DNA of 64,000 bases from Sandaracinaceae bacterium (GTDB lineage: Bacteria; Myxococcota_A; Polyangia; Polyangiales; Sandaracinaceae): the NCBI GenBank assembly GCA_040218145.1, contig JAVJQK010000035.1:124001-188000 (forward strand). The letters run 5' to 3'. Numbering within the stretch: position 1 is the stretch's first letter; the number at the start of each line of letters is the position of its first letter. Below are positions 10,366 to 19,169 of this stretch, one piece after another. The translations under genes and the position numbers were made by a program. Below the pieces are notes generated by a model that was not told where the DNA came from, did not search any database, and saw only the letters and a list, made by a program, of their open reading frames with translations.

Positions 10366-11235
10366 TCACGGCCCCCCGAGGTCGACGAGGCGGTCGCGGG
10401 CCGCCTTCAGGTAGTGAGCGGGGGCGTCGCCGCCGGCGCTGTCCACGTAGCGCTGCAGGTAGCGGCGCGCCTCCTCGCGGTTGTCCTGGAGCGAGTAGGT
10501 CCAGCCCAGCGCGAAGAGCGCCTCGCGCAGGCTCGGCATCAGGCCGAGGGCGCTGCGGAACTCCTGCACGGCCGCGTCGTAGTTCTGCTGCTGCTGGTAG
10601 ACGGTGCCAAGCAGGTGGTGCAGGTGCGCCTCGTCCTCGGTGCCGGAGACCACGACCTGGAGCCCCGACTGGAGCACCTGGATCGACTCGTCGAGGTAGC
10701 CGAGGTCGGCGTAGAGCCGGCCCAGCGCGCGGTAGGCCTCGATGAAGCGCGGCCCGCTCGTGACGGCCGCCGTGTACTCACGCAAGGCGTCCTGCGGGCT
10801 GTCCATGCGCTCGTGGACCTGACCGAGCTTGTAGTGCGCCTTGAAGAGCTGCTCGTCGAGCTCGATGGCCCGCGCGAACGCGCCCTGGGCGCCGTCCCAG
10901 TCCTCGAGCTCCATCAGCACGGTGCCGAGCTTCTCGTGGTAGCCGGCGATGTCGGGGTTGACGTCGATCGCGCGCTGCAGGTCGTCCTTGGCGCGCTCGA
11001 ACTTGTTCATCTCCATGTGGACGATGGCCAGGTTCCAGAACGCTTGGTCGTTCGTCGGATCGATCTGCGAGGCTCGCTCGAGCTTCGAGGCGGCCTCCAC
11101 GTACTGCTTCTGCGCGGCGAGCACGACGCCTTCGTTCATCGCGTTGATCGACTCCACCCGCGTGCGCGAGCAGTTGCCGCCAATCAAGAAGACGAACGTA
11201 AAGAGGCCGACGGAGAGGGCCCTGACACGCTTCAT
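10366..11235 (-). CDS. TPR-repeat probable lipoprotein in the Glt-like cluster
   Basis: This 289-residue protein starts at ATG 11235, preceded by a GAGGAGAC ribosome-binding site. The N-terminus (MKRVRALSVGLFTFVFLIGG then N-C-S) is a hydrophobic export signal with a Cys at about residue 27. The residue before that Cys is Asn, which is unusual for a lipobox. The rest is six or seven canonical TPR hairpins (AxxxxGxxxxxxxxYxxAxxxxxxAxxxxP). It sits between the GltG-like and GltI-like genes, where M. xanthus has gltH. GltH there is described as a beta-barrel, so this is not an obvious GltH orthologue. It may add a periplasmic TPR adaptor to the complex. The TPR call is firm; lipidation is uncertain. 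Confidence 0.8.
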   Translation of the reverse strand: MKRVRALSVGLFTFVFLIGGNCSRTRVESINAMNEGVVLAAQKQYVEAASKLERASQIDPTNDQAFWNLAIVHMEMNKFERAKDDLQRAIDVNPDIAGYHEKLGTVLMELEDWDGAQGAFARAIELDEQLFKAHYKLGQVHERMDSPQDALREYTAAVTSGPRFIEAYRALGRLYADLGYLDESIQVLQSGLQVVVSGTEDEAHLHHLLGTVYQQQQNYDAAVQEFRSALGLMPSLREALFALGWTYSLQDNREEARRYLQRYVDSAGGDAPAHYLKAARDRLVDLGGP

Positions 11236-11345
11236 CGACTGTCTCCTCACGAGGTACGGTGCGCGCGCGTTTCAGTGCGCAGCGCCGGGCGATACTAAGG
11301 GAGCCGAGGGCCGCGGCTCAAGCGTAATTACGCGGAGTTCGACCC

Positions 11346-11365
11346 TGTGGGGGGAACGCCCCACA
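11346..11365. terminator. hairpin in the gltG-lipoprotein gap
   Basis: TGTGGGG (11346-11352) pairs perfectly with CCCCACA (11359-11365) across a 6-nt loop. It has no T-tract. It lies in the 222-bp gap between gltG and the TPR lipoprotein gene. Confidence 0.35.
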
Positions 11366-11408
11366 AACGATGAACCGCCGATGGAGAGCGCGCGGGACGG
11401 ACGAAGGA

Positions 11409-11432
11409 AGGCGAGCCCCGAAGGACTCGCCT
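11409..11432 (-). terminator. probable terminator after gltG
   Basis: AGGCGAG (11409-11415) pairs with CTCGCCT (11426-11432) around a 10-nt loop. Read on the minus strand, the stem is followed by TCCTTCG, a weak U-rich tail. It begins 26 bp past the gltG stop codon. Together with the next hairpin it suggests that the TPR lipoprotein and giant gene may be partly separated in transcription from gltC-gltG. Confidence 0.5.
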
Positions 11433-11457
11433 CTCGTCGGTGTCGAGTCGCCTCGGG

Positions 11458-13431
11458 CTAGCCCTGCGAGCTGAGCACGAACGGGTAGTTCACGCCGACC
11501 ACGCCGCCGCCGTCGGGCGCCGGGAAGGTCCAGCGACGCACCGCGCCGGCGATGCAGCTCTCCACCCGCTGGTTGTTGATGGTCGAGTTACCGACCGAGG
11601 CCGACTGCACCGCGCCGGTGGGCGAGATGATGAAGCTGACCATCACGCGACCCTCGAGGTCGGGGCGCTGGTTGAGCTCCTGCTCGTAGCAGAACCGGAC
11701 CTCGTTGATGTGGCGTCGGATGACGCGCCGGATGACCTCACGGCTCAGCGAGCCGCGAACGTCCGCGTTGCCGGTGCGGATGGTGGGCACCCGCGCCGAG
11801 CGACCGCGCAGGCCGCCCGCACCGCGACCGTAGCCGCTGCCCGTGCCGCCGCCGCCGCCGTGGCCGATCGTGCCCAGGTTGCCGAGGCCGATCGTGCCCT
11901 CGCCGGTGCCGCCGCCGCCGCGGCCGGTGCCGCGCAGGCCGAGGCCGCCGAAGCCGAAGTTGCTGCCGATCTGGTCACCCATGAGCGCGCCGATCGCGCT
12001 CATCGGGTCGTTGCCCATCGCCTGGTCGGCGCCGTAGGGCGAGGTGGGCGAGTTCCACGAGCCGGTCATCGCGGCGAGGACGCCGATCGCGCCGACCGTC
12101 GCGGCCTGCTCGCGGGCCTGCTCACGCGCCATCTGCGGGTCCTGGTTGTCCTGCGGGCCCTCGATGGCGTAGCGGTTGTTCGTCTTCTCGGACGCCTCTT
12201 CGCCCATCGCGCCCTCTTCGTCGCGATGGCGCTTGCCGGTGCCGCCCTCGTTGTCGTCCAGCTGGTCCTCCTGGAGCCACTCGGGAGTCTCCTCCTCCTG
12301 GGTCTCCGGGGGCTCCATCAGGTACTCCACGAGGCGGGAGTCCGCGCTGAGCAGATCGAGCGAGAGCGAAGCCGGCCGCGGCGGCAGGAAGTAGAACATC
12401 AGGAGCATCGCGCCGTGCACGGCGACCGAGACCGCCGTCCAGATGTAGCGCTTCCACTCGATGTCCATGCCGGCGCCGACCTTGCGGCCCGCCGACGTGC
12501 TCTTGGTCATGAAGGTGAAGCCCTTGTAGCGGACCTTCGCGACCGCGCCGGCGGGGAGCGGATACATCATCGCGCCCTGCATCTCGCTGGCCGGCTGGAG
12601 CTTGCCGCCGGCCTTGAGATCGGCCCAGCTCATCGTCTGGTCGCCGACGGTGACCTCCCCCTCCGCGCCCTCGGGGACCACGACCGCCGCGCCGCCGCCC
12701 GTCTGGACGACCACCGGCATGCGCTGCGTACCCAGCACGGAGGACTCGAGGAGGTAGTCGGTGCCGGCGCCCTCCCCTACGTAGAAGTTCCGCGGGGGAG
12801 AGAGGTGCTCGACGTGGAGCACGCTCATGTCGCCCCACATGATCACGACCTCGGCCGCGCTCTCGCTGCTCTCGACCTCGGACGGGTTGACCGGCGGGCC
12901 GCTCGCCGCGATGCCGTAGCGGACGTCGCCGCCCGCGCCACCGGTCGACTGCTGCGGGGCCGGGGCCGCCTGGGCCGGGGCCGCGAACGGGTTCGGGAGC
13001 GCGCCGCCGCCCGCGCCCGCGTTGGTCGCGAACGGGTTGGCGGCCGTCGGCGCCGGGGCGGAGGCCACCGGAGCCGCCGAGGCAGCGGGCGCAGGCGCCG
13101 CGACGGGCGCCGCCTCCTGGGCCGGAGCGCCGCCGATCTCGACCACCACGCGGGTGTCGCCGAGCACGACCTCGTCACCGCTCTGCAGCTGGGTCTTGTT
13201 GACCTTCTTGCCGTTGACGATCGTGCCGGCCGCCGACCCGAGATCGATGATGAAGATCTCGTCGGGCCCGGTGACCTCGATCACCGCGTGCATCCGGGAG
13301 ACGTTGTCGTCCTCGATCCGCAGGTGGCTCGACGGCAGCTTGCCGACCTTGATGATGTCCTGGGTCAGCGTCTCGGTGCGCTCGAGCTCGTCGCCCTTGT
13401 AGATGCTGAATGTGAGGGGGACCTTAGACAC
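11458..13431 (-). CDS. gltG: FHA - transmembrane - TonB/AgmX C-terminal protein, GltG/PglI-like
   Basis: This 657-residue protein has an N-terminal FHA phosphothreonine-binding domain (about residues 15-98; conserved G30, S46-R-M-H and the N73-G loop). An Ala/Pro-rich linker follows (100-170), then a second folded cytoplasmic region (190-310), one membrane helix (330-350), an acidic and Gly-rich periplasmic stretch (370-545), and a TonB-like AgmX/PglI C-terminal domain (556-657) with the Cys pair C581/C626 typical of that family. This order matches GltG of M. xanthus, an inner-membrane protein that spans to the outer-membrane platform during gliding. The start is GTG 13431 behind a GGGAGAG site. 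It lies 81 bp after the GltF-like gene and probably shares its transcript. The NfsG paralogue is the main alternative. Confidence 0.88.
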   Translation of the reverse strand: MSKVPLTFSIYKGDELERTETLTQDIIKVGKLPSSHLRIEDDNVSRMHAVIEVTGPDEIFIIDLGSAAGTIVNGKKVNKTQLQSGDEVVLGDTRVVVEIGGAPAQEAAPVAAPAPAASAAPVASAPAPTAANPFATNAGAGGGALPNPFAAPAQAAPAPQQSTGGAGGDVRYGIAASGPPVNPSEVESSESAAEVVIMWGDMSVLHVEHLSPPRNFYVGEGAGTDYLLESSVLGTQRMPVVVQTGGGAAVVVPEGAEGEVTVGDQTMSWADLKAGGKLQPASEMQGAMMYPLPAGAVAKVRYKGFTFMTKSTSAGRKVGAGMDIEWKRYIWTAVSVAVHGAMLLMFYFLPPRPASLSLDLLSADSRLVEYLMEPPETQEEETPEWLQEDQLDDNEGGTGKRHRDEEGAMGEEASEKTNNRYAIEGPQDNQDPQMAREQAREQAATVGAIGVLAAMTGSWNSPTSPYGADQAMGNDPMSAIGALMGDQIGSNFGFGGLGLRGTGRGGGGTGEGTIGLGNLGTIGHGGGGGTGSGYGRGAGGLRGRSARVPTIRTGNADVRGSLSREVIRRVIRRHINEVRFCYEQELNQRPDLEGRVMVSFIISPTGAVQSASVGNSTINNQRVESCIAGAVRRWTFPAPDGGGVVGVNYPFVLSSQG

Positions 13432-13512
13432 TGTATCTCTCCCGAATCCCAGCTCTCGCTGGCCTGAACGCCTGTACTTGTCGACTAGCTCGAGGGCGCT
13501 TCTCAGCGGAGC

Positions 13513-13767
13513 TCAGAGATTCTCGACCGACTTGAGCATCTCGGGGATGAAGTGCTCCCGGACCCGGATCAGCGAGGCGCGGCGGCCTCGGCGACGGACG
13601 TTGAGCATCTCTCCATCCGGCCGAACCAGGTCACCCGTGACCAGGTCGTCCTCGAAGTCGTACGTGGTGTCTGCCCCGTCCTGTGCGAACGAGACCGCCG
13701 GTGACGCGAAGGCGCCCGCGGCGACCAGGCCAACTCCCAATCCGAGTGCGATGAGAAACTTCTTCAT
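13513..13767 (-). CDS. small secreted protein with DFEDDLVTGD motif, GltF candidate
   Basis: This 84-residue protein starts at ATG 13767. A classical signal peptide (MKKFLIALGLGVGLVAAGAF, cleavage after AQ at about residue 29) leaves a mature protein of only ~55 residues. Residues 34-53 read TTYDFEDDLVTGDLVRPDGE, followed by a basic patch (NVRRRGRR) and a short amphipathic tail (SLIRVREHFIPEMLKSVENL). The motif recurs almost unchanged in the VIT/VWA protein at 55914-58268. Position between the gltE-like and gltG-like genes matches gltF in M. xanthus; I infer the identity mainly from position. The function is unknown; a periplasmic partner of the GltG TonB domain is a reasonable guess. Confidence 0.75.
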   Translation of the reverse strand: MKKFLIALGLGVGLVAAGAFASPAVSFAQDGADTTYDFEDDLVTGDLVRPDGEMLNVRRRGRRASLIRVREHFIPEMLKSVENL

Positions 13768-13819
13768 GTCGGCTCTCCGAGTCAGGGCTCGCCGCCTCAT
13801 GGCGTGGCGAACCGCGCGA

Positions 13820-13849
13820 ATCCTACTTGCGACCCACCCATCCGGTCAA
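13820..13849 (-). promoter_or_regulatory. sigma70-type promoter candidate for gltF-gltG
   Basis: On the minus strand a TTGACC -35 box (13849-13844) and a TAGGAT -10 box (13825-13820) are separated by 18 bp. The expected transcript starts ~45 nt before the GltF-like ATG. A second TTGACC copy lies just upstream (13861-13856). This would give gltF-gltG expression independent of gltC-D-E. The boxes were found by eye only. Confidence 0.45.
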
Positions 13850-14005
13850 CGGGGGGGTCAACGGCGACCCTGTCTCCAAAGCGTCCTCGCCCGTCCGACA
13901 GCGCCGACCTGGCTCGGTTCCCACAAAGTTCACCGGGCCGGGTTTTTCGAAAGTGTTCGGTTCGAAGTGAAGTGTACCGAAGTCTAGACCGCGAGCGGTG
14001 GGGGC

Positions 14006-15415
14006 TCAGCCCTCCCCGCCCGCGGACTCTCCCCCACCCTCGGCGGGGGCCTGCTGTTGCTGCTGCTGCTGCATCTGCTGCTGCATCTCCTGCAGCTCGG
14101 TCTGGATCCGGATGTTCTCCTCGATCTGCTGGATCCGGCCGGGCCGACAGTCGCCGACCCACTCGCTCTGGCCTTCACGGCGACGCCGGCGGCCAGTCGT
14201 CGGCCGGCGACGGCAGCTCCGGGTCACCGTCTCCACGGTCGACGCGTAGGCCGCCTCGCTGCCCGCGCGCTGCGTGAACTGCTGGTAGAACTCACGGGCC
14301 TGACGCAGATCGGGGATCTGGCCGCCCTTGAAGTCCTGGTACAGCAGGCCGAGGTTGAAGTACGCCTCGGGTCGCGCCGCCTCGAGCTGGATGGCGGCCC
14401 GGTAGGTCGCCTCCGCCTCGTCGAACTGGCTGAGGCCGCGCTGCGCTGCCCCGAGCCCGATGATGGCGTCGTAGTTGTCGGGCTGCAGCTCGCGGGCACG
14501 CGAGAAGGCCCGCGCCGCGTCCTCGTAGCCGCGGAAGCTGATCGTCAGCTGGCCGAAGTTCATGTAGGCCTCGAACAGCTCGTCGTCGAAACCGAACGCC
14601 CGCTCGAACTTGGCGAGCGCCGCGATGATGTTCCCCTGGCGCACGTTGATCAGGCCCCAGGTGTTGTAGATCGGCGCGTACCGCGGGTTGATGAGCTGCG
14701 CCTGACGGCAGACGACCTCCGCGAGGTCGAGCATCTGCCGGTTCTCCTCCGCCTGACCCAGGTAGAGGAGCGCCATCTGGTTGAAGGCCGGCAGGTAGTC
14801 CGACTCGATCGCCAGGGCGCGGCGGAGGTTGTTCAGACCCTCGCGCACCTCGGCGGGGTTCGAGCGCTGGATGATGGCCAGGTTGACGTACGCCGCGGTG
14901 CACTGGTTGTCGTTCGCGATCGCGCGCTCGAAGTGCTGACGCGCCTGCTGCGTGCGCCCCGCCCGCATGTCGGCGAGGCCGACACCGACGCGCGCGCCGC
15001 AGTAGTTCTCGTTCGTCGACATCGCCTGCTGGTAGAACGAGAGCGCCTGCTCGTCGTTGCCGCAGCGGCCGCTGACGACGCCCAGCATGTAGATGGCCTC
15101 GGTGAAGCTGCCGCCCTGCGCGCCGTTGGCCTGCTCGAACTTGGCCTGCACCTGCTGGCACGACTCCGTCGTCCAGCCGACCTCGGCGTCCGCCGCGTCG
15201 TGACGCTCGAACATCGCGATCGCCTCGCGCCAGTGGTTGTGCGCCTCCTCGGTCACGGCCGAGCCACCCGCGGTGCGGATGACGTTGCCGCTCTCGTTCG
15301 TGGCGGCGTTTCCTTCGGCGCCTCCGCCACCGCAGCCGATGGCGGACGCGGAGAGCGCGAAGGCGAGGGAGAGCAGAGAGAGAGTGCGTACGTGGGTCAT
15401 CGTCGTGCTCATCAT
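14006..15415 (-). CDS. gltE: TPR lipoprotein, GltE/AglT-like
   Basis: This protein has 469 residues from ATG 15415; ATG 15412 or 15400 are close alternatives. Lipoprotein signal: a hydrophobic run ending SASAIGC followed by a Gly/Asn-rich spacer, so it is probably outer-membrane anchored. About residues 55-400 hold eight or more TPR hairpins. A basic Arg-rich patch follows, then a Q-rich C-terminal tail (EMQQQMQQQQQQQ) encoded by a CAG-rich tract. In M. xanthus GltE (AglT) is a TPR lipoprotein of similar length following gltD. Its ATG overlaps the gltD stop codon (TGATG), so the two are translationally coupled. The TPR lipoprotein call is certain; orthology rests on order, size and architecture. 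Confidence 0.82.
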   Translation of the reverse strand: MMSTTMTHVRTLSLLSLAFALSASAIGCGGGGAEGNAATNESGNVIRTAGGSAVTEEAHNHWREAIAMFERHDAADAEVGWTTESCQQVQAKFEQANGAQGGSFTEAIYMLGVVSGRCGNDEQALSFYQQAMSTNENYCGARVGVGLADMRAGRTQQARQHFERAIANDNQCTAAYVNLAIIQRSNPAEVREGLNNLRRALAIESDYLPAFNQMALLYLGQAEENRQMLDLAEVVCRQAQLINPRYAPIYNTWGLINVRQGNIIAALAKFERAFGFDDELFEAYMNFGQLTISFRGYEDAARAFSRARELQPDNYDAIIGLGAAQRGLSQFDEAEATYRAAIQLEAARPEAYFNLGLLYQDFKGGQIPDLRQAREFYQQFTQRAGSEAAYASTVETVTRSCRRRPTTGRRRRREGQSEWVGDCRPGRIQQIEENIRIQTELQEMQQQMQQQQQQQAPAEGGGESAGGEG

Positions 15416-18400
15416 CAGTTCTCCGTCGCCCCGTCGGGGATGGAGCTGTCCTCGTCCTCGGCGTCTTCCTCCGTCTGGAGTCGGACCGCGCCCGGACGAG
15501 CGACCTGCCGCTGGATGTAGTTGGCCTCGCCCCGGAGCTCCGCCGCCATCGGGTAGCGGGCTCGGTCGAGCTGGTTCAGCTCCTGCTCGCACTGCTGCGA
15601 GAACTCGTTGAACCAGCGGACGCGTGTGGCGGTGGTCAGGCAGAACTCGAACTTGTCCATCGCCTGCGCGTTGAGCGGCCGGGCCGCGCCCTCGAGCGCG
15701 TCGACGTAGATGCCGTACAGCTCGTCGTCGTTCTCGATCTCTTCGGGGATGGGAGCGCCGCGGATCTGGTCCATGAAGCTCCGGTACATCTCACCGACCC
15801 GCGCGGCGGCGGCGATCTGCCACTCCGGAATCTCGAGCTCGGCGATGCGGTTGTAGGCCGCCTCCGCCTGCACGAGCGCCTCGCGCTTCTCGTTCAGCCA
15901 CTCGGCGAAGTCGCGCTCCGCCCAGCGCTGCACGCGCTGGAGGCTGCGGCCGCCGCGGAAGCGCGGGAAGCGGATCAAGCGGAAGGCCGCGTACTCGTAC
16001 TCGGCGAGGTAGAACAGCGCCTCGCTGGTCGCGTCCTTCGCGCGGGCCAGGTAGAGCTGCTTGTCCTCGTCGCTCACGTCGTCGAGGCCCGCGATGCGCT
16101 CCCCGGCGTTGCGCGTCCACTCGCGCACCGCCGACTCGAAGTAGCGCTTCGCGTCGTCTCGCTGCTCGAGCTCCCACTGCGAGCGGCCCATCTGGACGTT
16201 CGCCCGGATGACCTCGTGCGGCAGGGCCCGTCGCCCGTAGCTGCGCAGCCAGCCGCGGTAGTGCTGGAACACGCGCTGCCAGTTGTCCTGCCGCTCGTAG
16301 ATCGAGCCCAGCGAGAACATGACCTGGGAGGTCTCGCGCGGCATGCGTTGGCGGTAGTTGCGTTCGAACAGCTCCGCGTCGTCGACCGCTTGCTCCTCCT
16401 GGCCGAGACCCAGCCGGAAGAACACCGCGTTCTGCAACGCTTCGTGGGCGATGGCGCAGGTGCCGGCCTCTCGCTGCTCGTCGGTGCAGTCGCTGCCGTC
16501 CTCGCCCGGGTACTCCCGCGCGAAGCGCTCGTACCACTCCGCCGCCTGGTTGTAGATGGCGAGCGCGTGGTAGTTGGCGCCGACGAGGAAGATGGCGCGC
16601 CGCGCGAGCTGGCTCTCCGGGAAGTTCCGGATGAGCACCGTGCGGACGCGGATGGCGCGACCGAGGAGGCGCGCCGCCTCGTAGTTGATCGACGCGTTGT
16701 AGAGGACCTCGTCGAGCCGGCCGCACTCGCGGTGCTCGCGCGCGATCGTCACGTACGTCTGCGCGGCGTCGCGGAAGCGCTCCTCGCGGGTCGCCGCCTC
16801 GGCCTGCAGCCGCAGGGTGTCGCAGCGCAGCTGGTCGAGGACCTGGCAGAGGTCCGCGTGCTCGTCGCGCTGCCCGCTGTTGGCGCAGTAGGCCCCGGCG
16901 AGCGGCTCGATGTTCTCGCGGATCTCGCCGATGCAGCTCGTGCGCTGCCACTGCGTGCCCATGATGTTCAGCGAGTCGAGGTAGAGGTTCGCCGCGTACT
17001 CGCTCAGGTCGCTGTCCTGGTGGTTCAGCGCGATGTCGCGGAAGATGACGGCCGCCTCTTCGTACTGGTTCGACTCGTAGTAGATGCGAGCGCGCCGGTA
17101 CTTGATTTGCGGCAGCTCGTCGCTGTCGTTGACGAAGCAGACGAACCGGTTGAACGCATTGAGCATGCCGTTCTCGGTCTCGTTCAGCTCGCGCGGTACG
17201 TAGCGCGTGGCCTCGTTCCGCTCCGCTTGCTCCGCCTCGCAGCGCCTCAGCCGCCGGCCACGCATGCCCTCGCAGGGGTTGTCGTCGCCGACCGCGCCGC
17301 CGCGCACCTCGCGCTCACGGCCCTGGTACTGCTGCTGGTAGAGGTTGTTGTAACAGAGCACCGCCGCGTAGGCGGCGTCCTGGGTGAACTCGCCCTGCGG
17401 GTTCAGCTCCACGACGCGGTCGAAGGCCGGACCACAGGTGGCCCAGTCCTCCATCCGCCAGAGGAGCTCCGCGAAGAAGTACGAGACCCGGTACTCGGTC
17501 GGCCAGTCGCGCCGGTCGATGTCCGGGAACTGCATCTCCTCCATGTTCGGGAAGCGATCCAGCACGACGCGGTAGAGCGCCGCGGCGCCGCGCATCGTGG
17601 CCACGTCGTTGGTGCCCGGCTGATCGTCGGTGCCGATCGCCTCGCGGTGCCAGGCGGTGGCGAGCTCGACGAGCACCGCCGCGGTCGCCTGCTTGCACTC
17701 CGTGACCGCCTCGGCCGGGTGGCCGGCGCTCGCGAAGTTCTCCTGGACGTCGACGAGTCGACGGACCTCGGTCACCTGCTCGTCCTTCGGTCTGGACGAG
17801 ATGACCGCGTTGGTCACGCGGCTCTGCCAGTAACACAGCCGTGGCCCCTCGGTCCGCTCCGCCATGAGCCGGTGATAGACCTCGATCGTCTCGGGCCAGT
17901 TACCGGTGTCGTAGTAGAGCTCGGCCAGGCTCTCGAGCATCTCGAGCGCTTGATCGTCGTCGGTCGCGTATCTTCGGAAGAATTCGAGCGCGCGTCTGGG
18001 TGTGCCCACCCGCGAGTATGGCAGCACCAGCTCCCGCCGCGACTGCCGCGCGAGGTTGGCCGCGTCACGCGCGTCGGGGTTCTGCTGGGCGAACTCGACC
18101 GTGCGCACGAACTGCGTCAGCGCGCCGCGGAAGTCCTCGAGGTTGTAGAGCGCCCACGCTTGCTTGTAGAGCGCGTAGCCGTAGACCGGGTTCCGGTCGG
18201 CTGGGATCTCGGTGACCTTCGAGTAGAACTGCTGCGCCGCGCGCATGTCTCCCTCGCCGAAGTAGTACTCGGCGAACGACAAGTAGGCGTGCGGAATGAA
18301 GCGCGACTGCGGGAAGCCCTTGATCAGGCGGTGATAGACCTGACGCGCCCGCTGGAACTGCCGCATCTCCTCGAGGCCGAAGGCCAGCGAGAAGAGGACC

Positions 18401-19095
18401 TGGTCCATGTTCCGGTAGTTCGGGTAGTCGCGGACGAGGCGCGCGTAGGTGCGGATCGCCTCCTGCCGGAAGTTCTGGAGCTGCTCCTCCATCTGCCGCT
18501 GACGCTGCTGCAGCTGGCGGACCTGAGACGCGTTCTTCGACTGGCGCGCCTCGAAGATCGGCTGATCCATCGAGCGGGCCTGGGTGTTGTAGTACTGCTG
18601 CAGCTCGAACTGCGTCTCGGCGAGCCGGAGCAGGTAGTCGGCGCCGCGCGGGTCGCCGGCGCGGGTGCGGCCGACGAGACGCTCGAGCACGGTCACCTCA
18701 CGCTGGAGGAGGTTGAGCGCCCGGGCCTCGATCCGATCGCGGTTGCGGCGGGTGGCCGCGTCGATCTCGATCGACGGGCCGGTCATGCCGCCGCTCTTCG
18801 ACTCCTCTTCGCGGCGCTTCGTCTCCCGGAAGTGAGACGCGACCTGGCTGTCGACGCCGGTCGGACGCGATCCCGCCCGTTTCGATGGCGGGGGCGCGTT
18901 GTCGGGACAGCGCTCGACGTTCTGCCGCGCGTCGGGCCGAATACAGACGCCCCGCGGCGCCGAGGGGATGCCCTCGGGCACGGCGGACGCCGTGGAGGCG
19001 GCCTCGCCCTCTCCCTGCGCGCCTACCGCGAGCGGGATACCGCCCGCGAGGAGCCCGGAGGCGACTACCAGAAGTGCCAGTCGATTGCGACGCAT
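15415..19095 (-). CDS. gltD: large periplasmic TPR protein, GltD/AgmU-like
   Basis: The protein has 1,226 residues from ATG 19095, preceded by an AGAGG site; a GTG at 19104 adds three residues. A signal peptide (MRRNRLALLVVASGLLAGGI, then PLAVGAQ) directs export to the periplasm. A disordered, Arg/Glu-rich segment follows, and the rest is divergent TPR-like repeats with many paired Cys residues, including a CEGMRGRRLRRCEAEQ stretch. Near-identical length and position to M. xanthus GltD (AgmU, ~1,218 residues), a periplasmic TPR component of the gliding machinery, support the assignment. It lies 74 bp after gltC and overlaps gltE. The NfsD spore-coat paralogue is the alternative. Confidence 0.83.
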   Translation of the reverse strand: MRRNRLALLVVASGLLAGGIPLAVGAQGEGEAASTASAVPEGIPSAPRGVCIRPDARQNVERCPDNAPPPSKRAGSRPTGVDSQVASHFRETKRREEESKSGGMTGPSIEIDAATRRNRDRIEARALNLLQREVTVLERLVGRTRAGDPRGADYLLRLAETQFELQQYYNTQARSMDQPIFEARQSKNASQVRQLQQRQRQMEEQLQNFRQEAIRTYARLVRDYPNYRNMDQVLFSLAFGLEEMRQFQRARQVYHRLIKGFPQSRFIPHAYLSFAEYYFGEGDMRAAQQFYSKVTEIPADRNPVYGYALYKQAWALYNLEDFRGALTQFVRTVEFAQQNPDARDAANLARQSRRELVLPYSRVGTPRRALEFFRRYATDDDQALEMLESLAELYYDTGNWPETIEVYHRLMAERTEGPRLCYWQSRVTNAVISSRPKDEQVTEVRRLVDVQENFASAGHPAEAVTECKQATAAVLVELATAWHREAIGTDDQPGTNDVATMRGAAALYRVVLDRFPNMEEMQFPDIDRRDWPTEYRVSYFFAELLWRMEDWATCGPAFDRVVELNPQGEFTQDAAYAAVLCYNNLYQQQYQGREREVRGGAVGDDNPCEGMRGRRLRRCEAEQAERNEATRYVPRELNETENGMLNAFNRFVCFVNDSDELPQIKYRRARIYYESNQYEEAAVIFRDIALNHQDSDLSEYAANLYLDSLNIMGTQWQRTSCIGEIRENIEPLAGAYCANSGQRDEHADLCQVLDQLRCDTLRLQAEAATREERFRDAAQTYVTIAREHRECGRLDEVLYNASINYEAARLLGRAIRVRTVLIRNFPESQLARRAIFLVGANYHALAIYNQAAEWYERFAREYPGEDGSDCTDEQREAGTCAIAHEALQNAVFFRLGLGQEEQAVDDAELFERNYRQRMPRETSQVMFSLGSIYERQDNWQRVFQHYRGWLRSYGRRALPHEVIRANVQMGRSQWELEQRDDAKRYFESAVREWTRNAGERIAGLDDVSDEDKQLYLARAKDATSEALFYLAEYEYAAFRLIRFPRFRGGRSLQRVQRWAERDFAEWLNEKREALVQAEAAYNRIAELEIPEWQIAAAARVGEMYRSFMDQIRGAPIPEEIENDDELYGIYVDALEGAARPLNAQAMDKFEFCLTTATRVRWFNEFSQQCEQELNQLDRARYPMAAELRGEANYIQRQVARPGAVRLQTEEDAEDEDSSIPDGATEN

Positions 19096-19169
19096 GCTGC
19101 TCACCCTCTCAGCCCCGCGGTCGGAGCTCTCTCACTTCACGACGTTCCAGCCCGGTCACCGTGGTCTGC

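Noticed and set aside
510-10745. A 3,411-residue open frame antisense to the giant TPR gene
   Set aside because: The very high GC content at third codon positions leaves few stops on the opposite strand. The frame is a monotone of Leu, Val, Arg, Glu and Asp with no domain or signal and crosses two genes with clear TPR patterns.
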